Source: Lachnospiraceae bacterium
GTDB lineage: Bacteria > Bacillota_A > Clostridia > Lachnospirales > Lachnospiraceae
Assembly: GCA_016291475.1 (NCBI GenBank)
Contig: JAEEXJ010000027.1
Span: 1 to 33,411 of the forward strand
DNA length: 33,411 nucleotides
Direction of reading: 5' to 3'
This document shows positions 25,442 to 33,411 of the stretch, piece by piece. How positions within the stretch are numbered: position 1 is the first letter of the stretch; the number at the start of each line of letters is the position of its first letter. A model generated the notes under the pieces. It was given only the letters and a program-made list of their open reading frames with translations. It was not told the DNA's origin and made no database searches. A program made the position numbers and the translations under genes.

Positions 25442-27241
25442 TCAGGACTCCTCCTCGTCACTCATCCGGAGTTTTCCGGATTTTAATTTGTCAATTTCGA
25501 TTCTTGTTGTAAAAACCTTCATTTCTTTTTCGGGATCGTCACTCCCGGTCAAAAGTTCGCACTTTCTCTCCATGACGCTTATTATCAGATCCTTCAGCAT
25601 CGCCATACGCTTTTCCGCCGTATCGATATCGGGCGCAGAATTCTGAAGTATTCCCGTTGCATCATTTATCAGTTCTTCACTCTCAAGCCCCGCCATGAGT
25701 TTTTCATTACTGAACTCACCCGCATCAAGCATTTCGAATGAAAGTCCCGCTATCGTCCTGCAGGGGCCGGGCGAGAAATCATCGGGTTTTAAATACCTCT
25801 TGACTACCCTATATATATCAGGCTCATCTGTCATCCAGGTCAAAAGAGAACTCTCTGCATGCGTCCATTCGTTTTCTTTTTTCCTGCCGGAAGCTTTCTT
25901 CGGCGGTGAATAAGCGGTGGCAAAATTTCTGTCATCTTTTCTCGCATATTCACGGGGCCTTGTTTCTTCCAGAAGCTTTGAGATCTCGGATGCGGTGTAG
26001 CCGTATCGCTTTGCAAGTTCCGGTGCGTAGGTGTTCATCCTCACTTCGTCACCCGCGAACATCCACAGGTTTTCTACGATCTCCCGCTCGCATTTATATT
26101 TCTCTTCAGGATCCGACAGGTTATATTTGTCCCTGACCCTGTCTTCGATATATAGGAATCCGTTCTCGGCGTTTTCGAGGCGCTTTGCAAATTCCTCGGT
26201 TCCGTACCGGTTAAGGAATTCATCCGGATCCTTGCAGGGTATTAAGCTGATCCTTCTGGGCGTGATGCCAACCGCAGTAAGCATCCTGACTGCCTTAAGA
26301 GCCGCTTTTTCTCCCGCTTCATCCATGTCATAAGCCAGATAGACTTCTTTACGGTCTCTTTTGATCATGGCCGCCTGCTCTTCGGTAAATGCCGTTCCCA
26401 GGGATGCCACCGCCGTATCAAATCCGGCCTGATGCATGGATATTACATCCATATAGCCTTCGCAGAGAATGTAATAATCTTTTCTCGCGCGTTTTGCAAA
26501 ATTGTATCCGTACAGGTTTCTTCTCTTATCGAAAACCATCGTCTCGGAAGTGTTTAGGTACTTGGGCTCTCCTGTTCCCAGAACGCGGCCGCCGAATCCT
26601 ATGACCTTCTTGTCACCGCTTATTATCGGAAACATTACTCTTCCGAAGAAGGAACAGCTCATGCCGTATTTTTCGGAATTGCTTGCTATTCCCGAAGCTA
26701 TAAGCATCTCGTCCGAATAGCCCTTTTTCCTCAGAGCCTCTATGACTTCCCTTCCGTTATTGCCGGCAAATCCCAGACCGAAATGTCTTATCGTATCATC
26801 GGAAAGCCCTCTGTCTTTGAAATAATTCAATCCCTTCTCACCGTGAGGCGTATAGAGATTATTCATAAAATACAGAGCCGCATCGGAGTTTATCTGCCTT
26901 AAGATATCAGCCTTGGAACGCCTGGCCTTTTCTTCCTCGCTCTCCTCCGTCCCCTTTACTTCCATCCCGGCACGCTCTGCCAGTATCTTGACCGCTTCCG
27001 CAAAAGAAACATTTTCATACTTCATTACGAAAGTAATGGCATTACCGCCTTCGCCGCATCCGAAGCAATGAAACATCTGCTTGGGGGGGTAAACGGAAAA
27101 CGACGGAGTCTTCTCGTTATGGAAAGGACAAAGCCCCCAGTAATTATTCCCTTTTTTCTTCAGAGGAATGTAGCTGCCCACAACATCAAGAATGTCATTA
27201 CGGGCTTTTACTTCCTCCAGGAATTCGTCGGAAAATCTCAT
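25442..27241 (-). CDS. dnaG: DNA primase
   Basis: A 599-residue primase that makes RNA primers for replication. The N-terminal CHCC zinc ribbon has Cys38, His41, Cys59 and Cys62. The TOPRIM catalytic core contains [10 protein letters not shown] with Glu261, and AYDMDEAG with Asp305 and Asp307, equivalent to the E. coli metal-binding acids. The C-terminal region (about 440-599) is the helicase-binding domain. The gene starts three bases after the dgt stop, with GGGAG unusually far upstream, so translation is probably coupled. rpoD follows at once. Confidence 0.97.
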   Translation of the reverse strand: MRFSDEFLEEVKARNDILDVVGSYIPLKKKGNNYWGLCPFHNEKTPSFSVYPPKQMFHCFGCGEGGNAITFVMKYENVSFAEAVKILAERAGMEVKGTEESEEEKARRSKADILRQINSDAALYFMNNLYTPHGEKGLNYFKDRGLSDDTIRHFGLGFAGNNGREVIEALRKKGYSDEMLIASGIASNSEKYGMSCSFFGRVMFPIISGDKKVIGFGGRVLGTGEPKYLNTSETMVFDKRRNLYGYNFAKRARKDYYILCEGYMDVISMHQAGFDTAVASLGTAFTEEQAAMIKRDRKEVYLAYDMDEAGEKAALKAVRMLTAVGITPRRISLIPCKDPDEFLNRYGTEEFAKRLENAENGFLYIEDRVRDKYNLSDPEEKYKCEREIVENLWMFAGDEVRMNTYAPELAKRYGYTASEISKLLEETRPREYARKDDRNFATAYSPPKKASGRKKENEWTHAESSLLTWMTDEPDIYRVVKRYLKPDDFSPGPCRTIAGLSFEMLDAGEFSNEKLMAGLESEELINDATGILQNSAPDIDTAEKRMAMLKDLIISVMERKCELLTGSDDPEKEMKVFTTRIEIDKLKSGKLRMSDEEES

Positions 27242-27244
27242 CTG

Positions 27245-28252
27245 TTAAATCATCTCCCATGATTTGGGAACAAAGAGGTCATTATATGTAAGGATCGCAA
27301 ATCTGTCAGTCATTGCACCGACAAAATCACAAACCGCTATTTCAAGTTTCTCTCCCTCTGCGATCATCCTTCTGTTTTCCTCGGGAAGTTTATCGGGATG
27401 ATGGAGGTAATAATCGTAAAGTGTTATGACAAGTGTCTCGGCCTTCCCCTCTTCGGATTTGATATCGGGGTTAGTATATACTCTGTCAAACATGAACTGT
27501 CTGATATCCTTCATAGCCTGCCCCACACGCTCCGTCATGCAGATATCATTCTTGTCGGTACTGTTCGTGATGATATCATGCATAAAAGTATCGAGCCTGT
27601 CTCCGGGAGTGGAACCGAGAACTTCTCTTATGGAAGCGGGAACATCCATTTCGGTGAGAACTCCGCCTCTTACCGCATCATCCATGTCGTGATGAATGTA
27701 GGCGATCTTATCGGATAATCTTACAACCTTGCCCTCAAGGGTATGAGGCATAAGGGATGTCTGATGATTGAGTATTCCGTCTCTTACTTCCCATGTAAGA
27801 TTAAGACCCTTTCCGTCTTTTTCAAGTTTTTCGACCGTTCTTACGCTCTGCTCATTATGTTTGAAACCATAAGGACAAACGGAAGCAAGCGCTCTCTCGC
27901 CCGCATGCCCGAAAGGCGTATGCCCCAGATCGTGTCCGAGAGCGATGGCCTCTGTAAGGTCTTCGTTAAGCCTGAGTGCTTTGGAGATGGTACGAGCGAT
28001 CTGCGATACCTCAAGAGTATGGGTAAGTCTCGTCCTATAATGATCTCCCTCGGGGATCAGATAGACCTGAGTCTTATCCTTAAGCCTTCTGAAAGCTTTG
28101 CAGTGGACTATCCTGTCCCTGTCCCTCTGATAGACGGGTCTTATATCACACTGAGGCTCGTCAAAATCACGTCCTTTAGAGTTTTTAGAAAGTGATGCGT
28201 AGGGGCTTAAGATCTGCTCCTCGCGTTCTTCGAGCATTTCCCTGACTTTCAT
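27245..28252 (-). CDS. dgt: dGTP triphosphohydrolase (HD domain)
   Basis: A 335-residue HD-superfamily dNTPase that hydrolyses dGTP to deoxyguanosine and triphosphate. The HD metal site is His78 in RLTHTLEV, His107-Asp108 in GHDLGHTPFGHAGE and a later Asp near DKIAYIHHDMDD. The N-terminal QCDIRPVYQRDRDRIVH is typical of the family. The start has AGGAG nine bases upstream and follows a terminator-like hairpin. It is the first gene of the dgt-dnaG-rpoD-trmK-kinase operon, an order common in Clostridia. Confidence 0.94.
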   Translation of the reverse strand: MKVREMLEEREEQILSPYASLSKNSKGRDFDEPQCDIRPVYQRDRDRIVHCKAFRRLKDKTQVYLIPEGDHYRTRLTHTLEVSQIARTISKALRLNEDLTEAIALGHDLGHTPFGHAGERALASVCPYGFKHNEQSVRTVEKLEKDGKGLNLTWEVRDGILNHQTSLMPHTLEGKVVRLSDKIAYIHHDMDDAVRGGVLTEMDVPASIREVLGSTPGDRLDTFMHDIITNSTDKNDICMTERVGQAMKDIRQFMFDRVYTNPDIKSEEGKAETLVITLYDYYLHHPDKLPEENRRMIAEGEKLEIAVCDFVGAMTDRFAILTYNDLFVPKSWEMI

Positions 28253-28264
28253 GATGATCTCCTA

Positions 28265-28302
28265 TTAAAAAAACCGGCCAGTATATATATACCGAGCCGG
28301 TT
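28265..28302 (-). terminator. Hairpin with T-run before dgt, overlapping a promoter-like site
   Basis: AACCGGC (28302-28296) pairs with GCCGGTT (28278-28272) around an AT-rich palindromic inner part, followed by a run of T. It would end transcripts of the upstream membrane protein gene. Within it, TATACT (28285-28280) stands 17 bases from TTGGAG (28308-28303), so the dgt promoter may overlap the terminator. The T-run runs almost into the dgt ribosome binding site. Confidence 0.75.
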
Positions 28303-28338
28303 CTCCAATCCCTTTATTTTTTTGAAAAAATTTTTTGA

Positions 28339-28833
28339 TCATTGAGGTCTCTTGGAAGGCTCAACCCCATGCATCTTCATGGCTATGCTCAGGAAGATTG
28401 GCATCAGGATGATGATCAGCACAAATCCCACCACAAAACAGATCATAAATGAACTCAGAAACATTCTTCCAAAATTCAGACTCTCAGCGGGAGCTCCGTG
28501 TGCGATAGCAGACTTATAAGCAAAAAGCACCATGCAAAACGTCATTATCGGGGTATAGATAAGGTCTGAGACAAAACTCTCAAGACACCTTCCCGCAAAA
28601 GAAAACGGAGGAAGCTTAAATACGCCTACAACCTTATCGTTAACTGTCTTCATGGGGACGGCGATTCCGATGACCATTGAGATAAGACCGCTGATAACAA
28701 AGCTTATCAGCCAGGAAGGAACCGTGAAATGACCTGAAGTGATAGTGCCCGTAAGCGACAAAAAGAAACTCATTGCAATACCCATGAAAGCACTCATGGT
28801 AATTCCGACCTTTTTCATTGCCTTGCTATCCAT
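28339..28833 (-). CDS. Small hypothetical four-helix membrane protein
   Basis: A 164-residue protein I do not recognise. Four hydrophobic segments are visible, at about 10-32, 40-62, 90-110 and 128-152, with a short charged C-terminal tail. It has a strong GGAGG ribosome binding site. The 130 bases upstream hold a 7-bp palindrome (28901-28918) but no clear promoter. A terminator-like hairpin follows, so it is probably transcribed alone or at the end of the acetyltransferase unit. Confidence 0.8.
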   Translation of the reverse strand: MDSKAMKKVGITMSAFMGIAMSFFLSLTGTITSGHFTVPSWLISFVISGLISMVIGIAVPMKTVNDKVVGVFKLPPFSFAGRCLESFVSDLIYTPIMTFCMVLFAYKSAIAHGAPAESLNFGRMFLSSFMICFVVGFVLIIILMPIFLSIAMKMHGVEPSKRPQ

Positions 28834-28900
28834 GCAAACCTCCTATGTCTCCTATAAATTGATATTATCATACTTGGTTTGCTTCTGAAAGCGACGAAAT

Positions 28901-28918
28901 TACGCATTTTTATGCGTA
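28901..28918. repeat. Short palindrome upstream of the small membrane protein gene
   Basis: TACGCAT and ATGCGTA are perfect 7-base arms around a TTTT loop. It lies between the GNAT stop (46 bases) and the membrane protein start (68 bases). It has no proper T-run and could be a weak terminator or an operator. Confidence 0.4.
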
Positions 28919-28964
28919 TAATGCTGTTTATTCCTTGGACAGCTCCGGGTCTGTTCTTTGGATT

Positions 28965-29402
28965 CTACAACTCAAGGCGCATCTCTTCCATTCCAAGCTC
29001 TAAAAGTCCGGTATCTTTAAAACCCACGGATTCATAGAGCTTCTTAGCTACGGTATTTCCCGGTACCACGCCGGTATATATTTCGGTTACACCGAAACGT
29101 TCTCTCAAATACTGTATTCCCAGCTCAAGAGCTTTGCGGCCGTAACCCTTATGCTGATACTTTTCGTCTATCATGAATTTCCAGAGAGTATAATACGATT
29201 TCACATCGTAATAGCCCATCATGATAAAACCCACAATGGTATCATCCTCATACACTGCAAAAGGATATGCGGTTTCGGAATACACATATGCCTGAGCAAG
29301 GGAATCGCCATTCGTAGAAACAAAACTTTTCTGGCTTTCTCCAACTTTCAGCGCAAGCACATCATCTATGTTTTCTTTTGTAATCTCTTTAATATTGATC
29401 AT
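28965..29402 (-). CDS. GNAT-family N-acetyltransferase
   Basis: A 145-residue acetyl-CoA-dependent acetyltransferase. The acetyl-CoA-binding motif A reads DEKYQHKGYGRKALELGI, with the QxxGxG-type pyrophosphate loop. The C-terminal GVVPGNTVAKKLYESVGFKDTG is the usual motif B. The pattern resembles spermidine/spermine acetyltransferases of the BltD/PaiA type, but the substrate is unproven. It starts eight bases after the stop of the acyltransferase gene, with AAGGA as the binding site. Confidence 0.88.
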   Translation of the reverse strand: MINIKEITKENIDDVLALKVGESQKSFVSTNGDSLAQAYVYSETAYPFAVYEDDTIVGFIMMGYYDVKSYYTLWKFMIDEKYQHKGYGRKALELGIQYLRERFGVTEIYTGVVPGNTVAKKLYESVGFKDTGLLELGMEEMRLEL

Positions 29403-29410
29403 ATCAGTCC

Positions 29411-30481
29411 TTATGATTTTGTCCGCATTTCCTTTCCTTTTAAGCGGTTGTGTTTAATTTTGCTGTAAACAAAGCAAAAAATCAGTGTTACCGGAACCGC
29501 AAACAGTATTGACAAAATGAAATTTACTGTGTGGTTCATTCCGGTTTTATTCAGGATGTATTGGAAAAACACAAGTATCGGGAAATGGATTATATAGTAC
29601 ACATACGATATTTTTGCGAAAAAAGCAGTAACATTATTCCTGAAATCAAACCATAAAGATCCAAGGCAGAATATTGCGATTACACCCAGAACATAAGCCA
29701 GGTAGTCACATATTGTATTGAGTCGATAATATCCTTCTGTGTATTCATACAGGTAAACATTTAATACATCCGCAATCAGAAATATCGGCACAATAACCCA
29801 CTTCAATTTCTTCAACTTTTCAATAAAATTCTCATTGCCAAAGAAAAAGTATCCCAACAAAAACATGATCAGATACGAATGCATTGGTTTGTCGATAATT
29901 CTGATCTTATACGTAGCTACTGCTGCCAAAATCAACAGGATAAAACAAATCGAGCTAAGAATGTTTCGATTCTTAACCGGTACAACTTCCACCAGCTTAA
30001 TAACCACACATGCTTCAAGGGAAATGATAATAAGTGTAAGAATAAACCACAGGTGCGCAATCGCGAAACCGCCGTCATAACCTGTTAAGTCAGTTATTCT
30101 TGAGAAAAAGACTTTGTAATGATTGAAATAGCTGTCGCTATACGCATTCTTTGTAACATCGGCAAAATAACTTAGTACGGGGTTTATTAACAAAACTCCT
30201 AGAACAAAGACGATTCCCAGTTTAATGAATCGCTCTTTTATAAAGCCCTTGTATCCTCTTTTTTTCAATGAAAATCTTGCCGACACGCCCGCAAGAAGAA
30301 ACATCAATGGCATAAGCCAAGGCGAGCAAAGCAAAACCACTGCAGCAATCGGTTTGCTTGGCTCATAATATATATAGAAATTTTCACCCCATATGTTATA
30401 GGACATGGCTGCATGATATGGAATCAGCAAAAATACACACATCCATCTAAGATTATCTATAAAATGCACTCTCTTATTCAT
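29411..30481 (-). CDS. Acyltransferase 3 family membrane protein
   Basis: A 356-residue integral membrane protein with about ten helices. The N-terminal motif FIDNLRWMCVFLLIPYHAAM carries the conserved His (His23) needed for acyl transfer in this family, and a basic KKRGYKGFIKERF stretch lies on the first cytoplasmic side. Members add acetyl or other acyl groups to surface sugars or antibiotics. The gene is visibly richer in A and T than its neighbours, possibly a sign of transfer. A GAGGAG site precedes the ATG; 64 bases separate it from the ABC gene, with no clear promoter. Confidence 0.88.
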   Translation of the reverse strand: MNKRVHFIDNLRWMCVFLLIPYHAAMSYNIWGENFYIYYEPSKPIAAVVLLCSPWLMPLMFLLAGVSARFSLKKRGYKGFIKERFIKLGIVFVLGVLLINPVLSYFADVTKNAYSDSYFNHYKVFFSRITDLTGYDGGFAIAHLWFILTLIIISLEACVVIKLVEVVPVKNRNILSSICFILLILAAVATYKIRIIDKPMHSYLIMFLLGYFFFGNENFIEKLKKLKWVIVPIFLIADVLNVYLYEYTEGYYRLNTICDYLAYVLGVIAIFCLGSLWFDFRNNVTAFFAKISYVYYIIHFPILVFFQYILNKTGMNHTVNFILSILFAVPVTLIFCFVYSKIKHNRLKGKEMRTKS

Positions 30482-30545
30482 TGATTCTCCTCAAGACGCA
30501 GGTTTCCTTTGTCCCTATACGTCATCTATTATGGATTTACTTTCA

Positions 30546-32309
30546 TCAGTCCTTATAATACTTCGCCTGTGCTTCGAACATCTGCGCATAGATCCCACCT
30601 TCGATCTTCTCAAGTTCCGCATGGGTTCCGTATTCGGCTATATGGCCCTCCGAGAACACAGCTATCTTGTCGCAGAACTGGCAGCTGGAAAGCCTGTGAG
30701 AAATATAGAATGCAGACTTTCCTCCGACAAGAGAATTGAACTGCTTATATATCTCATATTCCGCGATGGGATCAAGTGCAGCGGTAGGCTCATCCAGGAT
30801 AACAACGGGAGCATCCTTAAAAAGAGCTCTGGCTATTGCTATCTTCTGCTGTTCTCCGCCGGAAGGCTCCACGCCTTCTTCATCAAAGAACTTGAAGAGA
30901 TTGGTATCGGTTCCTTTATCAAGTCCGGTGACAAAATCATGCAGTCCCACTCTGTCGGTAAGAGCCTTAATGTCCGCGGTATCATCCAGGAACGCAATGT
31001 TTTCCTTTAACGAGAAGGCAAACAATTTAAAATCCTGGAAAACAGGCGCGAACTGCTCCATATACCGGTCATAATCATATTCCCTGATATCTGTGCCGTC
31101 CACAAGTATCTCGCCTTCCGTAGGATCGTACAGTCTGCAGAGAAGTTTGATAAAGGTCGTTTTTCCCGCACCGTTAAGACCGACTATGGAAAGATGTTCT
31201 CCGGGCATGATCTTAATATTCACGTCATCGAGTACTTTGCGATCTGTATTCGGATACGCAAATGATACATGCCTGAATTCTATCTCGTGCTGTTTCTTTT
31301 CGATGGAACGTGTTCCTTTGGTAAGTGCCTCGGGATAATTCATGAAAACAACATATTCATATGCATAATTGCAGCGCTTTATAAGCTCGGTCACATTCTG
31401 TATCATTCCGGCGATGGCGTTGTCCAATCCTGCTTCCGCAGTTATCAGCTGGGTAAAAGTTCCTACTCCGATAACCTTTCTGATAGCCAAAAGTGCTACA
31501 TAAAAGTAAGCAAAGAAACTTCTTATAAGGGACAGGTAGTCGTTAGCGAGAATAAAAGGAAATGTAGAATCTCCCTGCCATCTCCAGTGCGAGTCGCTTT
31601 TTCGGGTATTCTCCTTCCACGAACCCACCATCATCTTCTTTGCATCATACAGTCGTATATCTTTTCCATACCTGGGATCGGCAATGGTCCATCCGAAATA
31701 GCCGAACAATCTGTTAACCTTGGAAAGCTTGGCAAAAGCCTCAATTCCGATCTTGTTGATCTTAAAAAGAATCAGAGAATTGATAACGGAATAAACCGCT
31801 ATCACTGCAAGCAGTATCGGAGCATGTATTACCAGCACTGCAATAAACCCGAATGCTTTAATTGCATTTGCAACAAAAAAGAAAAACTGATCCGAAATCC
31901 CGTTTACTCCACCGGAATACCAGTCCATTCCGGTTCTGGCTTTTTCTATCTGCTCAAGAGCTTCCTTATCCTCGGTAAGCTGGAAATCAAGCTCCATAAC
32001 ATGCCTTCCGATCAGGATATCAAAGTATCTTTCGAGGCGGGTACTGTACCTGTTGATGTAGTTTGTTGTCACATCGTTTAAAACCTGACATAAGAGTTCC
32101 AGACCGATCAGCCAGGCCGCAAGAGTGATCAGCCTGTTTATATCCCGATTTCCGACTATCTCATCCACAATAAGAGGAGTGATAAAAAGTCCGATAAAAG
32201 GCATGGCTACGGCAACAACCAATCTTATTGTTTTAAGTACAAAAAAGATTGGATACTTCTTAGCGGCCGTTTTAAACAGTACTTTTATAACAGTTAAGAT
32301 CTTATGCAT
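30546..32309 (-). CDS. ABC exporter, fused permease and ATPase (second subunit)
   Basis: A 587-residue half-transporter: an N-terminal domain of six membrane helices (about 1-320) and a C-terminal ATPase. Walker A is GLNGAGKT at 377-384, the signature is PSGGEQQK, Walker B is VVILDEPTAALD and the switch His is in YISHRLSS. All look functional. The start overlaps the preceding ABC gene by eight bases, so the two probably form a heterodimeric exporter of peptides, lipids or drugs; the substrate is not evident. Confidence 0.92.
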   Translation of the reverse strand: MHKILTVIKVLFKTAAKKYPIFFVLKTIRLVVAVAMPFIGLFITPLIVDEIVGNRDINRLITLAAWLIGLELLCQVLNDVTTNYINRYSTRLERYFDILIGRHVMELDFQLTEDKEALEQIEKARTGMDWYSGGVNGISDQFFFFVANAIKAFGFIAVLVIHAPILLAVIAVYSVINSLILFKINKIGIEAFAKLSKVNRLFGYFGWTIADPRYGKDIRLYDAKKMMVGSWKENTRKSDSHWRWQGDSTFPFILANDYLSLIRSFFAYFYVALLAIRKVIGVGTFTQLITAEAGLDNAIAGMIQNVTELIKRCNYAYEYVVFMNYPEALTKGTRSIEKKQHEIEFRHVSFAYPNTDRKVLDDVNIKIMPGEHLSIVGLNGAGKTTFIKLLCRLYDPTEGEILVDGTDIREYDYDRYMEQFAPVFQDFKLFAFSLKENIAFLDDTADIKALTDRVGLHDFVTGLDKGTDTNLFKFFDEEGVEPSGGEQQKIAIARALFKDAPVVILDEPTAALDPIAEYEIYKQFNSLVGGKSAFYISHRLSSCQFCDKIAVFSEGHIAEYGTHAELEKIEGGIYAQMFEAQAKYYKD

Positions 32310-33411
32310 TTGCGATCACCCCGCTTTCTCCGCCATCAGGGTTTTCGCGGTAATACTGTGCCTGAGTGTTGAACATACCGGCATATTTTCCGCTTGCTGC
32401 CATCAGCTCATCATGACTTCCGTATTCGACAAGACGGCCGTCTTCAAACATTGCGATACAGTCACAGAATCTGGTGGATGCAAGTCTGTGAGAAATATAA
32501 ACCGCGGACTTATCACCTATCATTTCATCAAAGCTCTCATATAATGCCTGTTCAGCGATTGCATCCAGTGCGGATGTGGGCTCATCAAGGACTATGATCT
32601 TGGCATCCTTATAGAGCGCCTTCGCCAGTGCCAGCTTTTGTTTCTCGCCGCCGGACAGATCCACCCCGTCATCTTCCACGAACTTGGTAAGAGGTGTCTC
32701 GATTCCTTTTGTCAGAGAAGCTATGCGTTCTTCAAGTCCCGCCTCGCATGCACATCTGCGTGCTTTCACGATATCCAGATCACCTGCTCTTTGCATTGAT
32801 ATATTTTCAGACATCAAAAAGGCAAATATCTCCACGCTCTGGAATACCGGAGCAAACAGCTTATAATATTCCGAACGTTTGAATCTCCTGATATCCGTAC
32901 CGTTTAAAGTGATATATCCTTCCGTAGGATCGTACAGTCTCAGAAGGAGTTTTATCATCGTAGTTTTACCGGCTCCATTAAGCCCCACCACGGCAAGTCT
33001 CTCACCGGGCCTGATCTTAAGATTTAAATGCGAAAGTGCTTCTTTATCCGATTTCAGATATTTATAGCTTACATCCACAAACTCGAATTCATAGGAATCC
33101 GTTTCGGGGATGGGAACAGTGTCCTCCTCTTCTTCGGTTTCATAATCTATGAAAGAACGGAAATCGTCAGTTTGAAGACTTGCTCTTTTATAATCTCCAA
33201 ACCTTTGCAGGAAATTTGTGAGGGATCCCGAAAATGCAAATGAAAAAGACAAAAACATCGTAAAGTCACCTGCGGACATATCCTTGCCCACAACAGCCAT
33301 AAATAGCATAGCGAACACAAATATCTTTATTACGGTTCCGGCTACGCATGAAACATAGTTGTAGCGCAGCCAAAGACTGTGATGAAGATCATGCTTATCA
33401 ATGAAAAATTT
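32302..33411 (-). CDS. ABC exporter, fused permease and ATPase (first subunit, 5'-truncated)
   Basis: The frame is open to the window edge, so the start and most membrane helices are missing; 369 residues are visible. The last two helices are followed by an ATPase with Walker A GLNGAGKT, signature LSGGEKQK, Walker B IIVLDEPTSALD and YISHRLAS. All catalytic motifs are present, so neither half of this pair has an obvious degenerate site. The apparent start at 33318 is an internal GTG, not the real one. It overlaps the next ABC gene by eight bases. Confidence 0.92.
   Translation of the reverse strand, partial: KFFIDKHDLHHSLWLRYNYVSCVAGTVIKIFVFAMLFMAVVGKDMSAGDFTMFLSFSFAFSGSLTNFLQRFGDYKRASLQTDDFRSFIDYETEEEEDTVPIPETDSYEFEFVDVSYKYLKSDKEALSHLNLKIRPGERLAVVGLNGAGKTTMIKLLLRLYDPTEGYITLNGTDIRRFKRSEYYKLFAPVFQSVEIFAFLMSENISMQRAGDLDIVKARRCACEAGLEERIASLTKGIETPLTKFVEDDGVDLSGGEKQKLALAKALYKDAKIIVLDEPTSALDAIAEQALYESFDEMIGDKSAVYISHRLASTRFCDCIAMFEDGRLVEYGSHDELMAASGKYAGMFNTQAQYYRENPDGGESGVIANA

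Noticed and set aside
24500..25486. Long plus-strand open frame rich in Phe, Ala and Gly (looks like a membrane protein)
   Set aside because: It is the antisense of the rpoD extension and its tandem repeats; the absence of stops follows from the repeat codons. It has no ribosome binding site.

Overview
The window looks like chromosomal DNA of a Lachnospiraceae-type Firmicute. Four things point there: the order dgt-dnaG-rpoD-trmK, a TGS/uridine-kinase fusion, a DUF5716/DUF5717-like gene pair, and strong GGAGG-type ribosome binding sites. The genus cannot be fixed from sequence alone. Every convincing gene lies on the minus strand, so transcription runs from high to low coordinates. No tRNA, CRISPR array, phage or complete insertion sequence was seen.

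Layout in the direction of transcription. (a) 33411-28965: a heterodimer-type ABC exporter pair (the first gene is cut by the window edge), an acyltransferase-3 membrane protein and a GNAT acetyltransferase. (b) 28833-28339: a small four-helix membrane protein. (c) 28252-21031: a housekeeping operon of dgt, dnaG, rpoD, trmK and a TGS/uridine-kinase fusion, closed by a strong terminator. The sigma factor carries an unusual Lys/Ala/Pro-rich N-terminal extension of nearly 300 residues with eleven tandem 12-residue repeats. (d) 20904-20541: RNase P RNA with its own promoter and terminator. (e) 20478-18277: two adjacent CobW/COG0523-type GTPases. One has the CxCC motif and a huge His/Asp/Cys metal-binding insert; the other lacks CxCC but has a DUF1980-like tail. 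(f) 18230-15218: a PF06541 membrane protein, a nitroreductase, then pyrB-pyrI. (g) 15114-14814: a 301-bp palindromic MITE-like element.

(h) 14714-7372: a tight seven-gene operon: secreted transglutaminase-like protein, 7-TM diguanylate cyclase, hemerythrin-HIT fusion, trpS, tandem-domain glycosyltransferase, SseB-like protein and a small unknown protein. It ends at a perfect 37-bp inverted repeat whose arms share a core with the tips of the MITE. (i) 7111-5039: htpG (Hsp90) behind a perfect CIRCE operator and a near-consensus promoter. (j) 4921-1: a large DUF5717-like scaffold and a DUF5716-like Hsp70/actin-fold protein, with a possible third gene running off the window.

The most notable points are the sigma factor extension, the CobW pair, the hemerythrin fused to a HIT domain lacking its nucleophilic His, the Hsp90 gene beside an uncharacterised Hsp70-like/scaffold pair, and the repeated placement of terminator-like hairpins directly against ribosome binding sites.
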